Assembly: GCF_963678195.1 (NCBI RefSeq)
Contig: NZ_OY782759.1
Span: 2,108,001-2,172,000 of the forward strand
Source of the DNA: an uncultured Hyphomonas sp.
Lineage (GTDB): Bacteria > Pseudomonadota > Alphaproteobacteria > Caulobacterales > Hyphomonadaceae
Direction of reading: 5' to 3'
DNA: 64,000 nt
This document shows positions 47,388 through 55,850 of the stretch, one piece after another. The position numbers were made by a program, and so were the translations under genes. Within the stretch, counting starts at the first letter, position 1. Each line of letters begins with the position of its first letter. The notes below the pieces were generated by a model. It made no database searches, had not been told where the DNA came from, and saw only the letters and a list, made by a program, of their open reading frames with translations.

Positions 47388-48400
47388 CGAACCACGTCTT
47401 AGATGCGCTGTAGAGCTCACTGAGTCGCATTCCTGCTTGTCGGTATAGACCTACCATCCGACGCGATTGTGACTCAGCGAAGCTCTGAGAGCGCAGCGGA
47501 TTTTTGAACGCGGACGATGTCACAGTCTTAGGTCGAGCTGGTCCTACCCACCCTGTTGCCTCTGTATTTTTCCAAGTCATCGAACTGGAATTACCCGTAA
47601 CAGAGCCAGGCAGATTAATTCGCACTCTGATCTATTAGGAACCAGTATCAAACTACGAGTAATTCTCAGTCGCAACGCCCGCACGAAAGCGGCGGAGCTT
47701 GATCTCCAATATTTGCCAATTTATTTTTTGGAAAAGCCTTACCGTTAGCCGGATTATCGCTGGTAGATCAGCTTCTTTATCGCGAGAATCTCAATGGCGG
47801 CGGTGGTTGTACGCTCGCTACTTCTTTGTATCCCACTTGGGATGTATTGCGGTTCAACTTGGGTTTGGCTTGGACGGATTTTTTGATGACGGCCGCCAGT
47901 CCCCCATGCCCCCCCGCCTTCACCGACAACAAAGCATGACCGCACCCGAAGGATAGATGGTGCCCCCCTTGCGATAGCGCATCTAGACTGCATTCCGGCG
48001 CGGATTGGCGCGCGATGTGCGTCCTCGCCTTAATGGGCTGCATCAGCGCCAAGGATGACAGGGCCAACCGGCGCCGCTTCTTCGACATCTTCACCCAGCG
48101 CGGCGCCCCCCCCCCTTTCCCCACCGACGGGGATGAAGGTAAGGTAGTTCTTTGTACCGGTCTTACATCTCCCACAGGTAATATGAAACACGCGAAGCAT
48201 CGTCGAACCGTCTCTGCGATATTTCTGGTTGGAATCTCTACACCAAAGACCATCGAGAGCCATGCCTGATATAATCGACTAAGCAAATTTCCAATGGGGA
48301 ATAAAGCCCGCGCTTTTAATGTTGGGGTTGAGCAATGGGCTCAAGCAAAATACTTGAATAAGTAAGTGGTTCACACCCGCTGCAATGGCGCAATGGAAGA
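47388..48400. other. 1-kb stretch without a supported gene
   Basis: No reading frame here has a recognisable domain, a ribosome-binding site and sensible composition together. It contains a C7 tract (about 47911-47917) and a C10 tract (48106-48115) followed by TTTCCCCACCGAC. A similar C9 tract plus TTCCCCACCGAC lies at 54169-54189. The stretch is probably debris between island modules and marks a shift to the AT-rich cluster that follows. Confidence 0.5.
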
Positions 48401-49213
48401 TTGGGGGACGCATTGGCTTTCGCACCTACTGGCAAGTATCTGAGACTACCGTTTCTTTACGACAGAACAGCACCCATCATCATTTGCCCCATTGATGATT
48501 TTCTCATATTCGGTCCAAAAAATGGATTGGAGAGCCCCACTAAAAAGCTCGACATTATCGCACGTGCCAAACCCGATGCCGTATTAACCTTCTGTGGGAC
48601 GCTCGCACGTAATCCAACCATTTTCCGAGATGTCCCCGCGATAGTAAATCTTTCGGCCAGTACGACGTTGAGCAATCACACGCAGAAATCGCCCGTGCAT
48701 TCGGTTGAGCTTGCAATTAAGCTCAACGCGGCGGCAGTTGCTGTGCACATAAATTTGGCCTCGCGTTGGGCTAGCGAGATGATCTCCTATGCGGGTAGAA
48801 TTGTTGCAGAAGCTTCAAAATATGACTTGCCTACATTGTGCATTTCTTACCCGCGAGGCGAAGGAGCTTCCGGAGACAACAATTTTGAACATCTGAAGGA
48901 CGATGATCCCGAACAATATGCCGATATGATCGCGCATTGTGTCTCTCTGGGCGTCGATTTAGGATTTGACATTATAAAAACTTACTACACGGACGACCCA
49001 AATTCGTTTGAAAGGGTTATACAAGCTGCTGCTGGAGTCCCCATTGTAATTGCTGGCGGAAAACTGCAGGCTGAAGCTGAAGCGGTCGCAAAAGCGCACA
49101 CCGCGCTAGCGGTTGGAGCTGCTGGTGTTAGTTTCGGACGGAATGTTTTTGGAAGAGAAAATCCTTCTTCAGTAATCAAAAAAATCCGCGCTTGGGAAGG
49201 GAAGAGTGATTGA
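48401..49213 (+). CDS. DhnA/DeoC-type class I aldolase
   Basis: A 270-residue (beta/alpha)8 aldolase of the archaeal-type fructose-bisphosphate aldolase / ADH-synthase family. The Schiff-base lysine is Lys193 in DIIKTYYTDD, the phosphate-binding region is IVIAGGK and GAAGVSFGRNVF, and LRLPFLYDRTAPIIICPIDD is the family N terminus. Members make sugars by dihydroxyacetone-phosphate condensation or start aromatic amino-hydroxybenzoate routes. The start is a TTG (48401, or 48413 after GGGGGA). The gene is AT-rich and lies 3 bases before the SnoaL-like gene, so the two are probably one operon. Confidence 0.75.
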   Translation: MGDALAFAPTGKYLRLPFLYDRTAPIIICPIDDFLIFGPKNGLESPTKKLDIIARAKPDAVLTFCGTLARNPTIFRDVPAIVNLSASTTLSNHTQKSPVHSVELAIKLNAAAVAVHINLASRWASEMISYAGRIVAEASKYDLPTLCISYPRGEGASGDNNFEHLKDDDPEQYADMIAHCVSLGVDLGFDIIKTYYTDDPNSFERVIQAAAGVPIVIAGGKLQAEAEAVAKAHTALAVGAAGVSFGRNVFGRENPSSVIKKIRAWEGKSD

Positions 49214-49216
49214 AAT

Positions 49217-49603
49217 ATGACAATTGAAATTACTGCGCAATTCGCCGAACAATTTGCTCAGCAAGTGGCTACGGCCTGGGAGCGCCAAGATGTAAGCGCT
49301 GCGGTTGCTCTATTTGAAGCAAGCGAGTTGTATTTGGAGGACCCATTTGCGACGAATGCCGCTTCTCGAGACGACGGCATTCGCAGTCTTTGGGAAGCAA
49401 CTCTTCTCCAATCAAATATCAAGATTGAGACGACTCTTATGGCGCTCGATCAGAACGCAGCTGTGGTCCGTTATGATGCTGAATACACTACAGAAACTGG
49501 AAACCATCAGACTAGTGGAATTTGGTGTTTGGAATTTCGAGCCAAAAAATGCGTTAAGTTCAGGCAGTGGTTCAATCAGAAGCTCACACTTGAACAGACT
49601 TAG
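49217..49603 (+). CDS. SnoaL/NTF2-like domain protein
   Basis: A 128-residue alpha+beta barrel of the SnoaL-like type: N-terminal helices (AEQFAQQVATAWERQDVSAA, LFEASELYLEDPF), then strands (AAVVRYDAEYTT, TSGIWCLEFRAKKCVKFRQWF). These folds serve as small cyclases, isomerases or hydrolases in biosynthetic pathways. It follows the aldolase by 3 bases and its 3' end overlaps the convergent methyltransferase by 20 bases. The reaction is unknown. Confidence 0.7.
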   Translation: MTIEITAQFAEQFAQQVATAWERQDVSAAVALFEASELYLEDPFATNAASRDDGIRSLWEATLLQSNIKIETTLMALDQNAAVVRYDAEYTTETGNHQTSGIWCLEFRAKKCVKFRQWFNQKLTLEQT

Positions 49604-50219
49604 ATGACGGCGCACCAAATTTAGCTTTCAGTTTCTTGTATCTCGAAAGCTTGGCTGCAAAATCTCGTCCGCCGGCAACGATAACATCGTCTAGCACTTC
49701 AACGCAGTCAGCGCCAAATTGATCGGATAGCATTCTAATCAAAATGTTTATCCCTGGAAAGTTTGCCCCGTTAAAACTTGTAGGTAAGCTACCTAGAAAC
49801 ATGTCGGCGTCATCGATAACGATAACCGAACCACCGTCAGCAGAAGTGAATTCCGAGATTGTCTCAATCTCTTCTAGAATTGGGCATTGGTTTGATGCTT
49901 TTGACCCACCGAGTGCTGGCGCAGGAAACCAATGAGCATCGAGGAAAAAGAAACTAGCCGAAGCGTCTTCCTGCAATATCCTGCGAAGTTCAGAAGGACT
50001 TTCTCCGCACCTAAAGGAGATTTTGGTGGAATTGTATGCGTCTGCGCAGAATGAATACAGCGCTTCCTCTCGCTCTATTGTGATTACGGTGTCAAATATT
50101 GCCGCAAGAGAAAGCGCCCCTAGGCCGTAGAAAGTGCCTGTTTCTATCGCCCGTTTAACTCCGGTTTCAGCCGCCATTGCGGCTATGGGTGCGTGAACAC
50201 CCCAATAAACATCACCCAT
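49584..50219 (-). CDS. Class I SAM-dependent methyltransferase (TylF/Methyltransf_24-like)
   Basis: A 211-residue Rossmann methyltransferase. Motif I is AIETGTFYGLGALSLA, the acidic residue after beta-2 is TIEREEALY, and FFFLDAHW followed by VIVIDDAD resembles the metal-binding acidic segment of TylF-like O-methyltransferases. It is the last gene of a five-gene minus-strand unit. The substrate is unknown. Confidence 0.7.
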   Translation of the reverse strand: MGDVYWGVHAPIAAMAAETGVKRAIETGTFYGLGALSLAAIFDTVITIEREEALYSFCADAYNSTKISFRCGESPSELRRILQEDASASFFFLDAHWFPAPALGGSKASNQCPILEEIETISEFTSADGGSVIVIDDADMFLGSLPTSFNGANFPGINILIRMLSDQFGADCVEVLDDVIVAGGRDFAAKLSRYKKLKAKFGAPSSKSVQV

Positions 50220-50237
50220 GACAGTAGTCCTTTTATC

Positions 50238-50984
50238 TTAGCAAATCATGCCGCCGTCAACTACGAGCGACTGGCCGTTCACCCCAGAAGCCGCTTCGCT
50301 GATCAAGAACATCACCGCCGCTGAGACTTCCTCTGGCTCGATCATCGAACCTCGTACCTGGGCCTCATTGAAGGACGAAATCACCAGCTCTTCGGAGGAG
50401 TTGTCTTGCTCCGCCATTCTTCGAGCTATTCTCTGGATCATTGCAGAGCTTACCGCGCCCGGTGACACATCATTGCAAGTCACACCAAAGCGAGCGTATT
50501 CCTTTGCAATGGCTCGTGTAAGCCCTCTCAATGCGTGCTTAGACATATGATACGCACCATTTTTTTCAGAACCTCGTTCGCCCCAGATCGAGTTCACATT
50601 AACGATCCTTCCAAATTTCTGACTAACCATGTGAGGAAGGACAATTCGACACAATTTGAACGGCGCAGTTGCATTGACTGACATTACCCAATTGTACTCG
50701 TCGTCTGAAATGTCGTGGAATCTATTTTTGCCCGAGGGAACTCCGGCGCAGTTGATCAACACATCGATGTCTTTTGGAATGGCACCGAAATCACCAAGCT
50801 CAAAATCAGCCTCGATATAGTGAATTCTTGCGCGAGGTGGATCGTTAGAATCGATATTCGGTCTAGCATCTCCCCTCACCGTCAGATATAAATCTGACGC
50901 ATTATAGTTCTGAGTTAAATTCTTCAGAATACTTGCTCCGATTGAGCCTGTTGAGCCAGTGAGCAGAATTCTAAGCGCCTTCAT
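50238..50984 (-). CDS. Short-chain dehydrogenase/reductase in the island cluster
   Basis: A 248-residue classical SDR starting MKALRILLTGSTGSIGAS (ATG 50984). Motifs are GSTGSIG (cofactor loop), NCAGVP, catalytic Ser in VNVNSIWGERG, Tyr-Lys in AYHMSKHA and the C-terminal NGQSLVVDGGMI. Arg in VRGD after beta-2 suggests NADP(H). Its start overlaps the upstream membrane-protein gene by 14 bases, so translation is probably coupled. Confidence 0.82.
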   Translation of the reverse strand: MKALRILLTGSTGSIGASILKNLTQNYNASDLYLTVRGDARPNIDSNDPPRARIHYIEADFELGDFGAIPKDIDVLINCAGVPSGKNRFHDISDDEYNWVMSVNATAPFKLCRIVLPHMVSQKFGRIVNVNSIWGERGSEKNGAYHMSKHALRGLTRAIAKEYARFGVTCNDVSPGAVSSAMIQRIARRMAEQDNSSEELVISSFNEAQVRGSMIEPEEVSAAVMFLISEAASGVNGQSLVVDGGMIC

Positions 50985-51957
50985 TTGATACATCGATCTT
51001 TTCGAGCCTAAACCTCTTGTCAAACAGCTGCTCAGGCGAAGTCGTCTCTGGCACAATTCGCTTAATGGGCGTCGCAGACGCTGAATTCCAAAGGGCGGTG
51101 AAGCAGCTGGTGTAATTTTTGATCAGGGTTTCGTCCCTAGAGAAGAAGCCGGAAATCTGTTCATCCTTCCGCTGCTTTCCAAGGTAAATGTACGCATTCG
51201 AAAATATGCCGAAATCTTCGACCCCGTCGGTAATGTGGTAGTCAGACTTAAAGCGTAGGAGCTCTGCTCGTTGAATGGCTTTCGCTTCAAGCCCCTCAAT
51301 TCCGCTGTTGTGATACGCCGCTAACTTCCAAGCATTTTGTCGAGAAAACTCGTCAATCGAGTCATAGACAAACAAGCGCTTGATGGACTTCACTTTTCTG
51401 GACTTAAGTCTCTCAAGCCAAGCGAAGAAATAGACCTGATAAGTTACATCGAAATCGTCCGTAATGTCGCTCACCACATGAGTGGCAAGAAAATCGGTGT
51501 GGTCCGGAGAATCGTACAATGACAGCAAAACTTCAGTTGAGTCGATGTGATGTCGATCTAGGAGCACCTCGCGCTTCGAAATCGTGTGCTGAACGCGCTT
51601 CTGAAGAAGCTCTAGCTCTCTTCGATAATGATCCAGGAAGAATGAGTCTCGCAAGTTATCGTCAGCAATGACGTGATGTAGTCCAGTCCGAATCTCGCCG
51701 ATCACTCCATCCACGCCTCTTCGGAACTCCCAAAGCTCGACTTCCCCCACTCGAAGATCATGCGTGCTCTTCACATAAAAGAGTATTTCACCCAAGGTCA
51801 GAGTCATCAGGACTAGAAATCCCAACAGCGTCCCCTCTCCGAGCGTTAAGGGAGTTGGTGATAACAAAGAGATTAGGAATGGAACTCCAACCCCAGCTAC
51901 GAGGTTCAAGAGTAACAACAAGAGTGTGAACTGCGCCTTCTTACTGTTCTGAGACAA
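50971..51957 (-). CDS. Membrane protein of unknown function
   Basis: A 328-residue protein. Two hydrophobic segments lie at the N terminus (FTLLLLLLNLVAGVGVPFLI, about 10-30, and TLLGFLVLMTLTLGEILFYV, about 43-63), followed by a ~260-residue soluble region. The last part (VEDFGIFSNAYIYLGKQRKD, GFFSRDETLIKNYTSCFTALW) looks like a compact domain, but I do not recognise it. It lies between a methyltransferase gene and an SDR gene, overlapping the latter, and could anchor or sense the product of the pathway. No signal peptide cleavage site is obvious. Confidence 0.6.
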   Translation of the reverse strand: MSQNSKKAQFTLLLLLLNLVAGVGVPFLISLLSPTPLTLGEGTLLGFLVLMTLTLGEILFYVKSTHDLRVGEVELWEFRRGVDGVIGEIRTGLHHVIADDNLRDSFFLDHYRRELELLQKRVQHTISKREVLLDRHHIDSTEVLLSLYDSPDHTDFLATHVVSDITDDFDVTYQVYFFAWLERLKSRKVKSIKRLFVYDSIDEFSRQNAWKLAAYHNSGIEGLEAKAIQRAELLRFKSDYHITDGVEDFGIFSNAYIYLGKQRKDEQISGFFSRDETLIKNYTSCFTALWNSASATPIKRIVPETTSPEQLFDKRFRLEKIDVSNEGA

Positions 51958-51969
51958 GTTGCCCTCTCT

Positions 51970-52770
51970 CTAATTTCTTGATCTGCACGTGAGGTGTTGA
52001 ACCGACCCGGAGAACACTGAATCTGCTGGCTCCGGAAAGGATACTAGAACATCAAGCGCATCCATGTAGCCTAAGTGCGCTGGCGTCTGATCGAGTGAAT
52101 AGTGCCAAATTAGTCCAGGGGGTGTCACTAGTTTTGCGAGGGCGATAACGTTTTCAACATGACTAGAGAAGCGGCCAGCCTGCAACCATTCATAAGCTGC
52201 GCTTGTATCAATAACACCATGTTCTGCTATGTGTTCACCTTGAAAAATTGCCAAGCAATTCATGTCATTCGCCCACCGAATATTTGGAAGCGCTCTGCTG
52301 AAATAGAGTTCAATGTATTTTAGGTCGCATAACGCTCTTTTAGGCTGAAACACGCAGTCAAATAGAAGACCGTCTTGATTCAGAGAACCCGCTAATAGGT
52401 CAAAGAACTTTTTTCTCTGTGGGAATGGAATATTGCCGTGGGTGTAGTGCGAGACAATGAGGTCAAATTGTCTTGGGTAATCACCAAGAACCTCCAGCCA
52501 ATCGCCGATAACAATGGTTTCGTTTTTACTGCTGCCGACTATCGACGTCGATAAGTCACAGAATTCTTGCGATTTATCGACGATAGTTACGAAATCAAAT
52601 CCATTCCGCAAAACTTGCCTGTACTCAGGGGTCGATCCTAAAATACAGGCTTTTCTTTTTTGGGGCAGAAGCGAAATCGTCTGCAAAAGAAGAGCGATGT
52701 TAAGTTCGCTGGGCCGATTGGGCGGCAATACAAAATTCCACCCTACCATTCTCTCCCAAGTCTCTGTCAC
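51970..52770 (-). CDS. Probable SAM-dependent methyltransferase
   Basis: A 266-residue protein with a class I methyltransferase outline: motif-I-like ACILGSTPEYRQ, acidic residue in VTIVDKSQEF, TIVIGDWLE, then QFDLIVSHYTHGNIPF and GLLFDCVFQPK. The C-terminal 100 residues are an extra domain. The glycine loop is atypical (GSTPE), so the cofactor is not certain. Its start directly follows the stop of the PNPOx-like gene, so both are co-translated. Confidence 0.6.
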   Translation of the reverse strand: MTETWERMVGWNFVLPPNRPSELNIALLLQTISLLPQKRKACILGSTPEYRQVLRNGFDFVTIVDKSQEFCDLSTSIVGSSKNETIVIGDWLEVLGDYPRQFDLIVSHYTHGNIPFPQRKKFFDLLAGSLNQDGLLFDCVFQPKRALCDLKYIELYFSRALPNIRWANDMNCLAIFQGEHIAEHGVIDTSAAYEWLQAGRFSSHVENVIALAKLVTPPGLIWHYSLDQTPAHLGYMDALDVLVSFPEPADSVFSGSVQHLTCRSRN

Positions 52771-53289
52771 TTACGATCGACCTCGTACAGAAAATTCGAT
52801 ATAGTTCTCACTACCGAAGCTGCGTTCGTCGATCAATTTTCCGCGGATGATCTCAAATCGGAAAAAGCGGCTTTGAAAGTTAGAGTAAACAAACTCTGCA
52901 TTTGGCGCATACTCCAAGAACTTCTTGTGCTTTTCAGTGTAGGTTTCGAAAGATCTTTGCGCGTGAGTTTCGTCGACTAATTTTGCGCGCCCATGTAACT
53001 GCAAACCAGAGATTGGATCGCCAACCTTATGATTTGTATCCACTATGTTGACCGCACATGCAGGGTTGCTTGATAAAAACTTTGCGTGAGTTGTAGTTGG
53101 CGGAGTGAGAATGTGTAAACACCAATCAGAATCATGGGCATAGTAGCACGTGTTCACGTAGGGAGCGCCGCTAGGGCTAACCGTCGCTAGAGTGAGAAGT
53201 CGAACGTTTTCCAGGATCGAGTTAACGGACGCTCGCACACCATCATCCGCCGTATCCGACAAGTCGATTACCTTGACATCATTCTTCAT
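52771..53289 (-). CDS. PNPOx-like flavin-binding split-barrel protein
   Basis: A 172-residue protein of the pyridoxamine 5'-phosphate oxidase-like fold: LLTLATVSPSGAPYVNTCYY, LHILTPPTTTHAKFLSSNPACAV and LQLHGRAKLV are the typical strands. Such proteins bind FMN or F420 and act as small reductases or oxidases. It is the first gene of the five-gene minus-strand unit, with GAGGA before the ATG. The reaction is unknown. Confidence 0.7.
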   Translation of the reverse strand: MKNDVKVIDLSDTADDGVRASVNSILENVRLLTLATVSPSGAPYVNTCYYAHDSDWCLHILTPPTTTHAKFLSSNPACAVNIVDTNHKVGDPISGLQLHGRAKLVDETHAQRSFETYTEKHKKFLEYAPNAEFVYSNFQSRFFRFEIIRGKLIDERSFGSENYIEFSVRGRS

Positions 53290-53522
53290 CGTTTAGTCCT
53301 CGCATATATTCGTATCATCTAGAAAAAGCCGCGCAACCCATTTTACAACGCAAGGTTTGGGCGCGAATGAAAGCGACGCCTGATATGAGGCTCTTTTCTT
53401 CATGTTGAGCGCAAAAAAACAACTGGAAATATATTGGGGCTACACTCACTTATTTTTGATCGCAGCCCTCATCTTTTGCAGCGATTTCCAGCGTATGGGA
53501 CTTTGCGAGTTTTTCACCAATG

Positions 53523-53742
53523 ACCTGAGTCCCGTCTGGTCCCGCATTTGAATGGAGAGTCTGTCGCAAGGAGACAGACAAGGCGGAAGAGCAAATTCAG
53601 CGAAGAACAAATCATCGCTATCTTGGCGGAACAGGAGCGCGGGATGGCGACGGCGGAGGTCTGCCGGTGTCACGGTGTCAGTTCGGCTACGTTTTACAAA
53701 TGGAAGGCGAAGTTCGGAGGCATGGATATCTCGGACGCGCGG
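53523..53742 (+). mobile_element. IS3-family remnant B (left end and longer orfA fragment)
   Basis: The sequence repeats remnant A (42910-43035) and continues further into OrfA: KFSEEQIIAILAEQERGMAT, EVCRCHGVSSATFYKWKAKF, GGMDISDAR. Typical IS3 OrfA would continue with a leucine-zipper region; here it breaks off at about 53742 into a kinase-like fragment. Orientation is the same as copy A, so the two are direct repeats 10.6 kb apart. Confidence 0.8.
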
Positions 53743-54116
53743 GGCTCAGGTCAGTTGCCATCGACGGCGCCCCTGGAGCCGACAAAACGACGTTGGGGAG
53801 ATTCCTTGCTTGGCGGTTTAACATTTCACTCATCGAAACCGACTTGTTTCTCCTCAGAGGCACGGGAAAATATAATTATTGTAACGACGAGCTACGCGCC
53901 GTGTTAAAGTCGCGTCTAATGTGTGACACACCTGCCATTTTTGAGGGGGTTGTGGCGCTTAGATTGCTGAGTGAATTCGGCGTCGCCCCAGAGTTCCACA
54001 TACATGTCAAATGCGCAGACGGAGAACTACCAAATTCGGAAGACTGGAAAACATACGTTACCGAGTTCAATCCCGAAGCCAACTCAAACCTGATATTGTC
54101 ATTGTCGGCAATTTGA
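53742..54116 (+). pseudogene. Truncated P-loop kinase-like gene fragment
   Basis: About 120 codons, in frame with upstream IS sequence, reading SVAIDGAPGADKTTLGRFLA, FNISLIETDLFLL and TPAIFEGVVALRLLSE. This resembles the P-loop, Asp-containing second strand and third strand of uridine-kinase or AAA-type small kinases, with an unusual Asp before the P-loop Lys (GADKTT instead of GSGKTT). There is no start of its own and the N terminus is replaced by the IS3 remnant, so it is probably a dead fragment. Confidence 0.5.
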
Positions 54117-54244
54117 CAATTTCTGAGAAACCGCTTCGCAACCCGGCACACAATTCTGCCTTACCTTTCCCCCCCCCTTCCCCACCGACCGCGAGGAACT
54201 GGCAGCTCTAGCGATGGCGCGGAGTTTTTCGCCCGAACTAGACG

Positions 54245-54898
54245 CTAGTCGTCGGACTTTTTCACCTTGAATCCGAGATTGTTCACTACGTTGTGTGCTG
54301 ACCCAAGGTTCGCGTGACGATACTCCAACTCGCGCTTTGCCAGCGACATCATTCGCTGCGGCAAATCTCCCGCAGCTTCCCTTTGCCAATTCAAGAATTC
54401 TTCGATATCGGCAACCCTCTGGTCAATTCGCGACCTGATTTCCTTGGAGTCCTCCGTATCAAGAATAATGATGAAAGAGATTGAATCCCGGCTGATCTTA
54501 GCGCGAGGAGGGCTCATGTTGTATTTTGGAGGACGAATCCGCAGCATCGCGGTGTCCCCGTCTACCGGGACGGTCACTTCGACGGCGTTCCTTGTTATGG
54601 TATCAGGCTGACCGCTGAAGAACGGATCACGACGACTATATCCATCTCGCGCCCGCTCTACCTGCACTTCTTTCTGCTCTACGGAAATCTCGTCAATCAG
54701 CAACACGGGTGGTTCAGGCGTAAACTCCTGCGCTAGTTCTTCGGCGAGCGCGTCTATGGACGTATCGAAATCGCCCAGCGTCTTGTTCACCGCATGCTTT
54801 TTAATGGCCTCCTCGCTCGCCCGGACGATGTCGTGCCAATCGTGCTGCGAGAAAAGGTGCTCTTGGTCGCTCGTTCTACTTATCCTCATCGTCATCAT
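54245..54898 (-). CDS. Protein of unknown function, second gene of an island pair
   Basis: A 217-residue soluble protein with no recognised family. It has an N-terminal helical part (HDIVRASEEAIKKHAV, DTSIDALAEELAQEF), a central beta-rich part (PPVLLIDEISVEQKEVQV, AVEVTVPVDGDTAMLRIRPP, SISFIIILDTEDSKEI) and a C-terminal helix (RVADIEEFLNWQREAA). Its start overlaps the preceding gene by up to 23 bases, so the two products probably work together. Confidence 0.55.
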   Translation of the reverse strand: MMTMRISRTSDQEHLFSQHDWHDIVRASEEAIKKHAVNKTLGDFDTSIDALAEELAQEFTPEPPVLLIDEISVEQKEVQVERARDGYSRRDPFFSGQPDTITRNAVEVTVPVDGDTAMLRIRPPKYNMSPPRAKISRDSISFIIILDTEDSKEIRSRIDQRVADIEEFLNWQREAAGDLPQRMMSLAKRELEYRHANLGSAHNVVNNLGFKVKKSDD

Positions 54899-55703
54899 CC
54901 CGTGTATAGCTAATCTTCGTCGGCACCTCGGTCATTGCGTAGTGTACGAACTGACGTCCGAGTGCCGTCAGCTCATATTCCTGCTCATCATCGAATGCTG
55001 ACACGAATTGACGCCCGCTCCCCTTCACGGGCTTCTTTCGCGTTTTCGGGATGAAATTGCCCGACGCATCCACGTCTCGGTGCTGACGAATGACGTAGCC
55101 GGTAGTCAAATCGAGGAAGAACAGCTTGAAAAGATCAGCATCAGCGGAATCCTCACGTGCTCGTCCTTTGCCAATGCGTGTCCATATCTCCCCCCTTGTA
55201 CTTCCCGCGTGATTGGCAATGTCGGCCATGACGGCGAAATGCAGTTCGGAGTACTTGTGAAGCCAGTCCAAGAACAAGCTGAGCACGTCGAATGAGGCCA
55301 AATCTGTGGAGGACGCATTGGACAGGATGTTCCGCACCAGCACACGCTTGCGCTCACTCTCGGCGCCCGCCCAGTTCCGAAACGCCTTTCGGATTAAAGC
55401 TTGGTACTCTGGTGAATTAATTCGCTCCTCGACCTTTTCATCAGAAAGGTCGATGCGCTCAACGATTTCGGCGAACGTCTGATGCTGCTCGCGGATCTGT
55501 TCGCGCAGCATCTCAAGGTATGCATGAAGGAAGCGATTTATGCGTTCTTGATCTCGCTCTGACCAAGCCCCCGCCGCAGCGGAAAAGACCCCGCCTGCGA
55601 ACGGAATTGCGCCTCCTACTTGAAGGGCTCCGCGCGCGATCTTGCGCCACAACTCCCCCTCGGGCAGCTCACCAGGATCTTCGATTTCCTCAGAGTCCGC
55701 CAA
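54876..55703 (-). CDS. Protein of unknown function with a Gly-rich hydrophobic segment, first gene of an island pair
   Basis: A 275-residue protein. I chose the TTG at 55703 because GGGAGG lies 5 bases upstream on the minus strand; an ATG at 55772 has no such site. Residues ~25-48 (ARGALQVGGAIPFAGGVFSA) are a Gly/Ala-rich hydrophobic stretch that could insert in a membrane. A long helical region (INRFLHAYLEMLREQIREQH) and a middle domain (ERKRVLVRNILSNAS) follow; the C terminus resembles a winged-helix module (SELHFAVMADIANHAGSTRG ... ALGRQFVHYAM). No family is recognised. Confidence 0.6.
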   Translation of the reverse strand: MADSEEIEDPGELPEGELWRKIARGALQVGGAIPFAGGVFSAAAGAWSERDQERINRFLHAYLEMLREQIREQHQTFAEIVERIDLSDEKVEERINSPEYQALIRKAFRNWAGAESERKRVLVRNILSNASSTDLASFDVLSLFLDWLHKYSELHFAVMADIANHAGSTRGEIWTRIGKGRAREDSADADLFKLFFLDLTTGYVIRQHRDVDASGNFIPKTRKKPVKGSGRQFVSAFDDEQEYELTALGRQFVHYAMTEVPTKISYTRDDDDEDK

Positions 55704-55810
55704 ACCGACCTCCCGCAGCGTAAAGCACCATAGGAAGTGGGTCTCGTGCCCGCCGGGCACAAGATATGCCATTATTACAAATTTTTCATTATTCCGGCCC
55801 GCTACTGAGG

Positions 55811-55839
55811 CCGTATCCTTACCAGCGGTAAGGATACGG
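55811..55839. promoter_or_regulatory. Perfect 29-base palindrome between divergent island genes
   Basis: CCGTATCCTTACC (55811-55823), AGC, GGTAAGGATACGG (55827-55839): 13-bp arms without a mismatch. It lies in the divergent intergenic space, and its right end touches the GGAGG ribosome-binding site (55838-55842) of the plus-strand gene. It could be an operator shared by both directions or an RNA hairpin in the plus-strand leader. Confidence 0.65.
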
Positions 55840-55850
55840 AGGCACATGCG

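Noticed and set aside
47777-48286. Minus-strand open frame in the 1-kb gap
   Set aside because: It crosses the poly-C tract, has biased low-complexity composition and no domain or ribosome-binding site.
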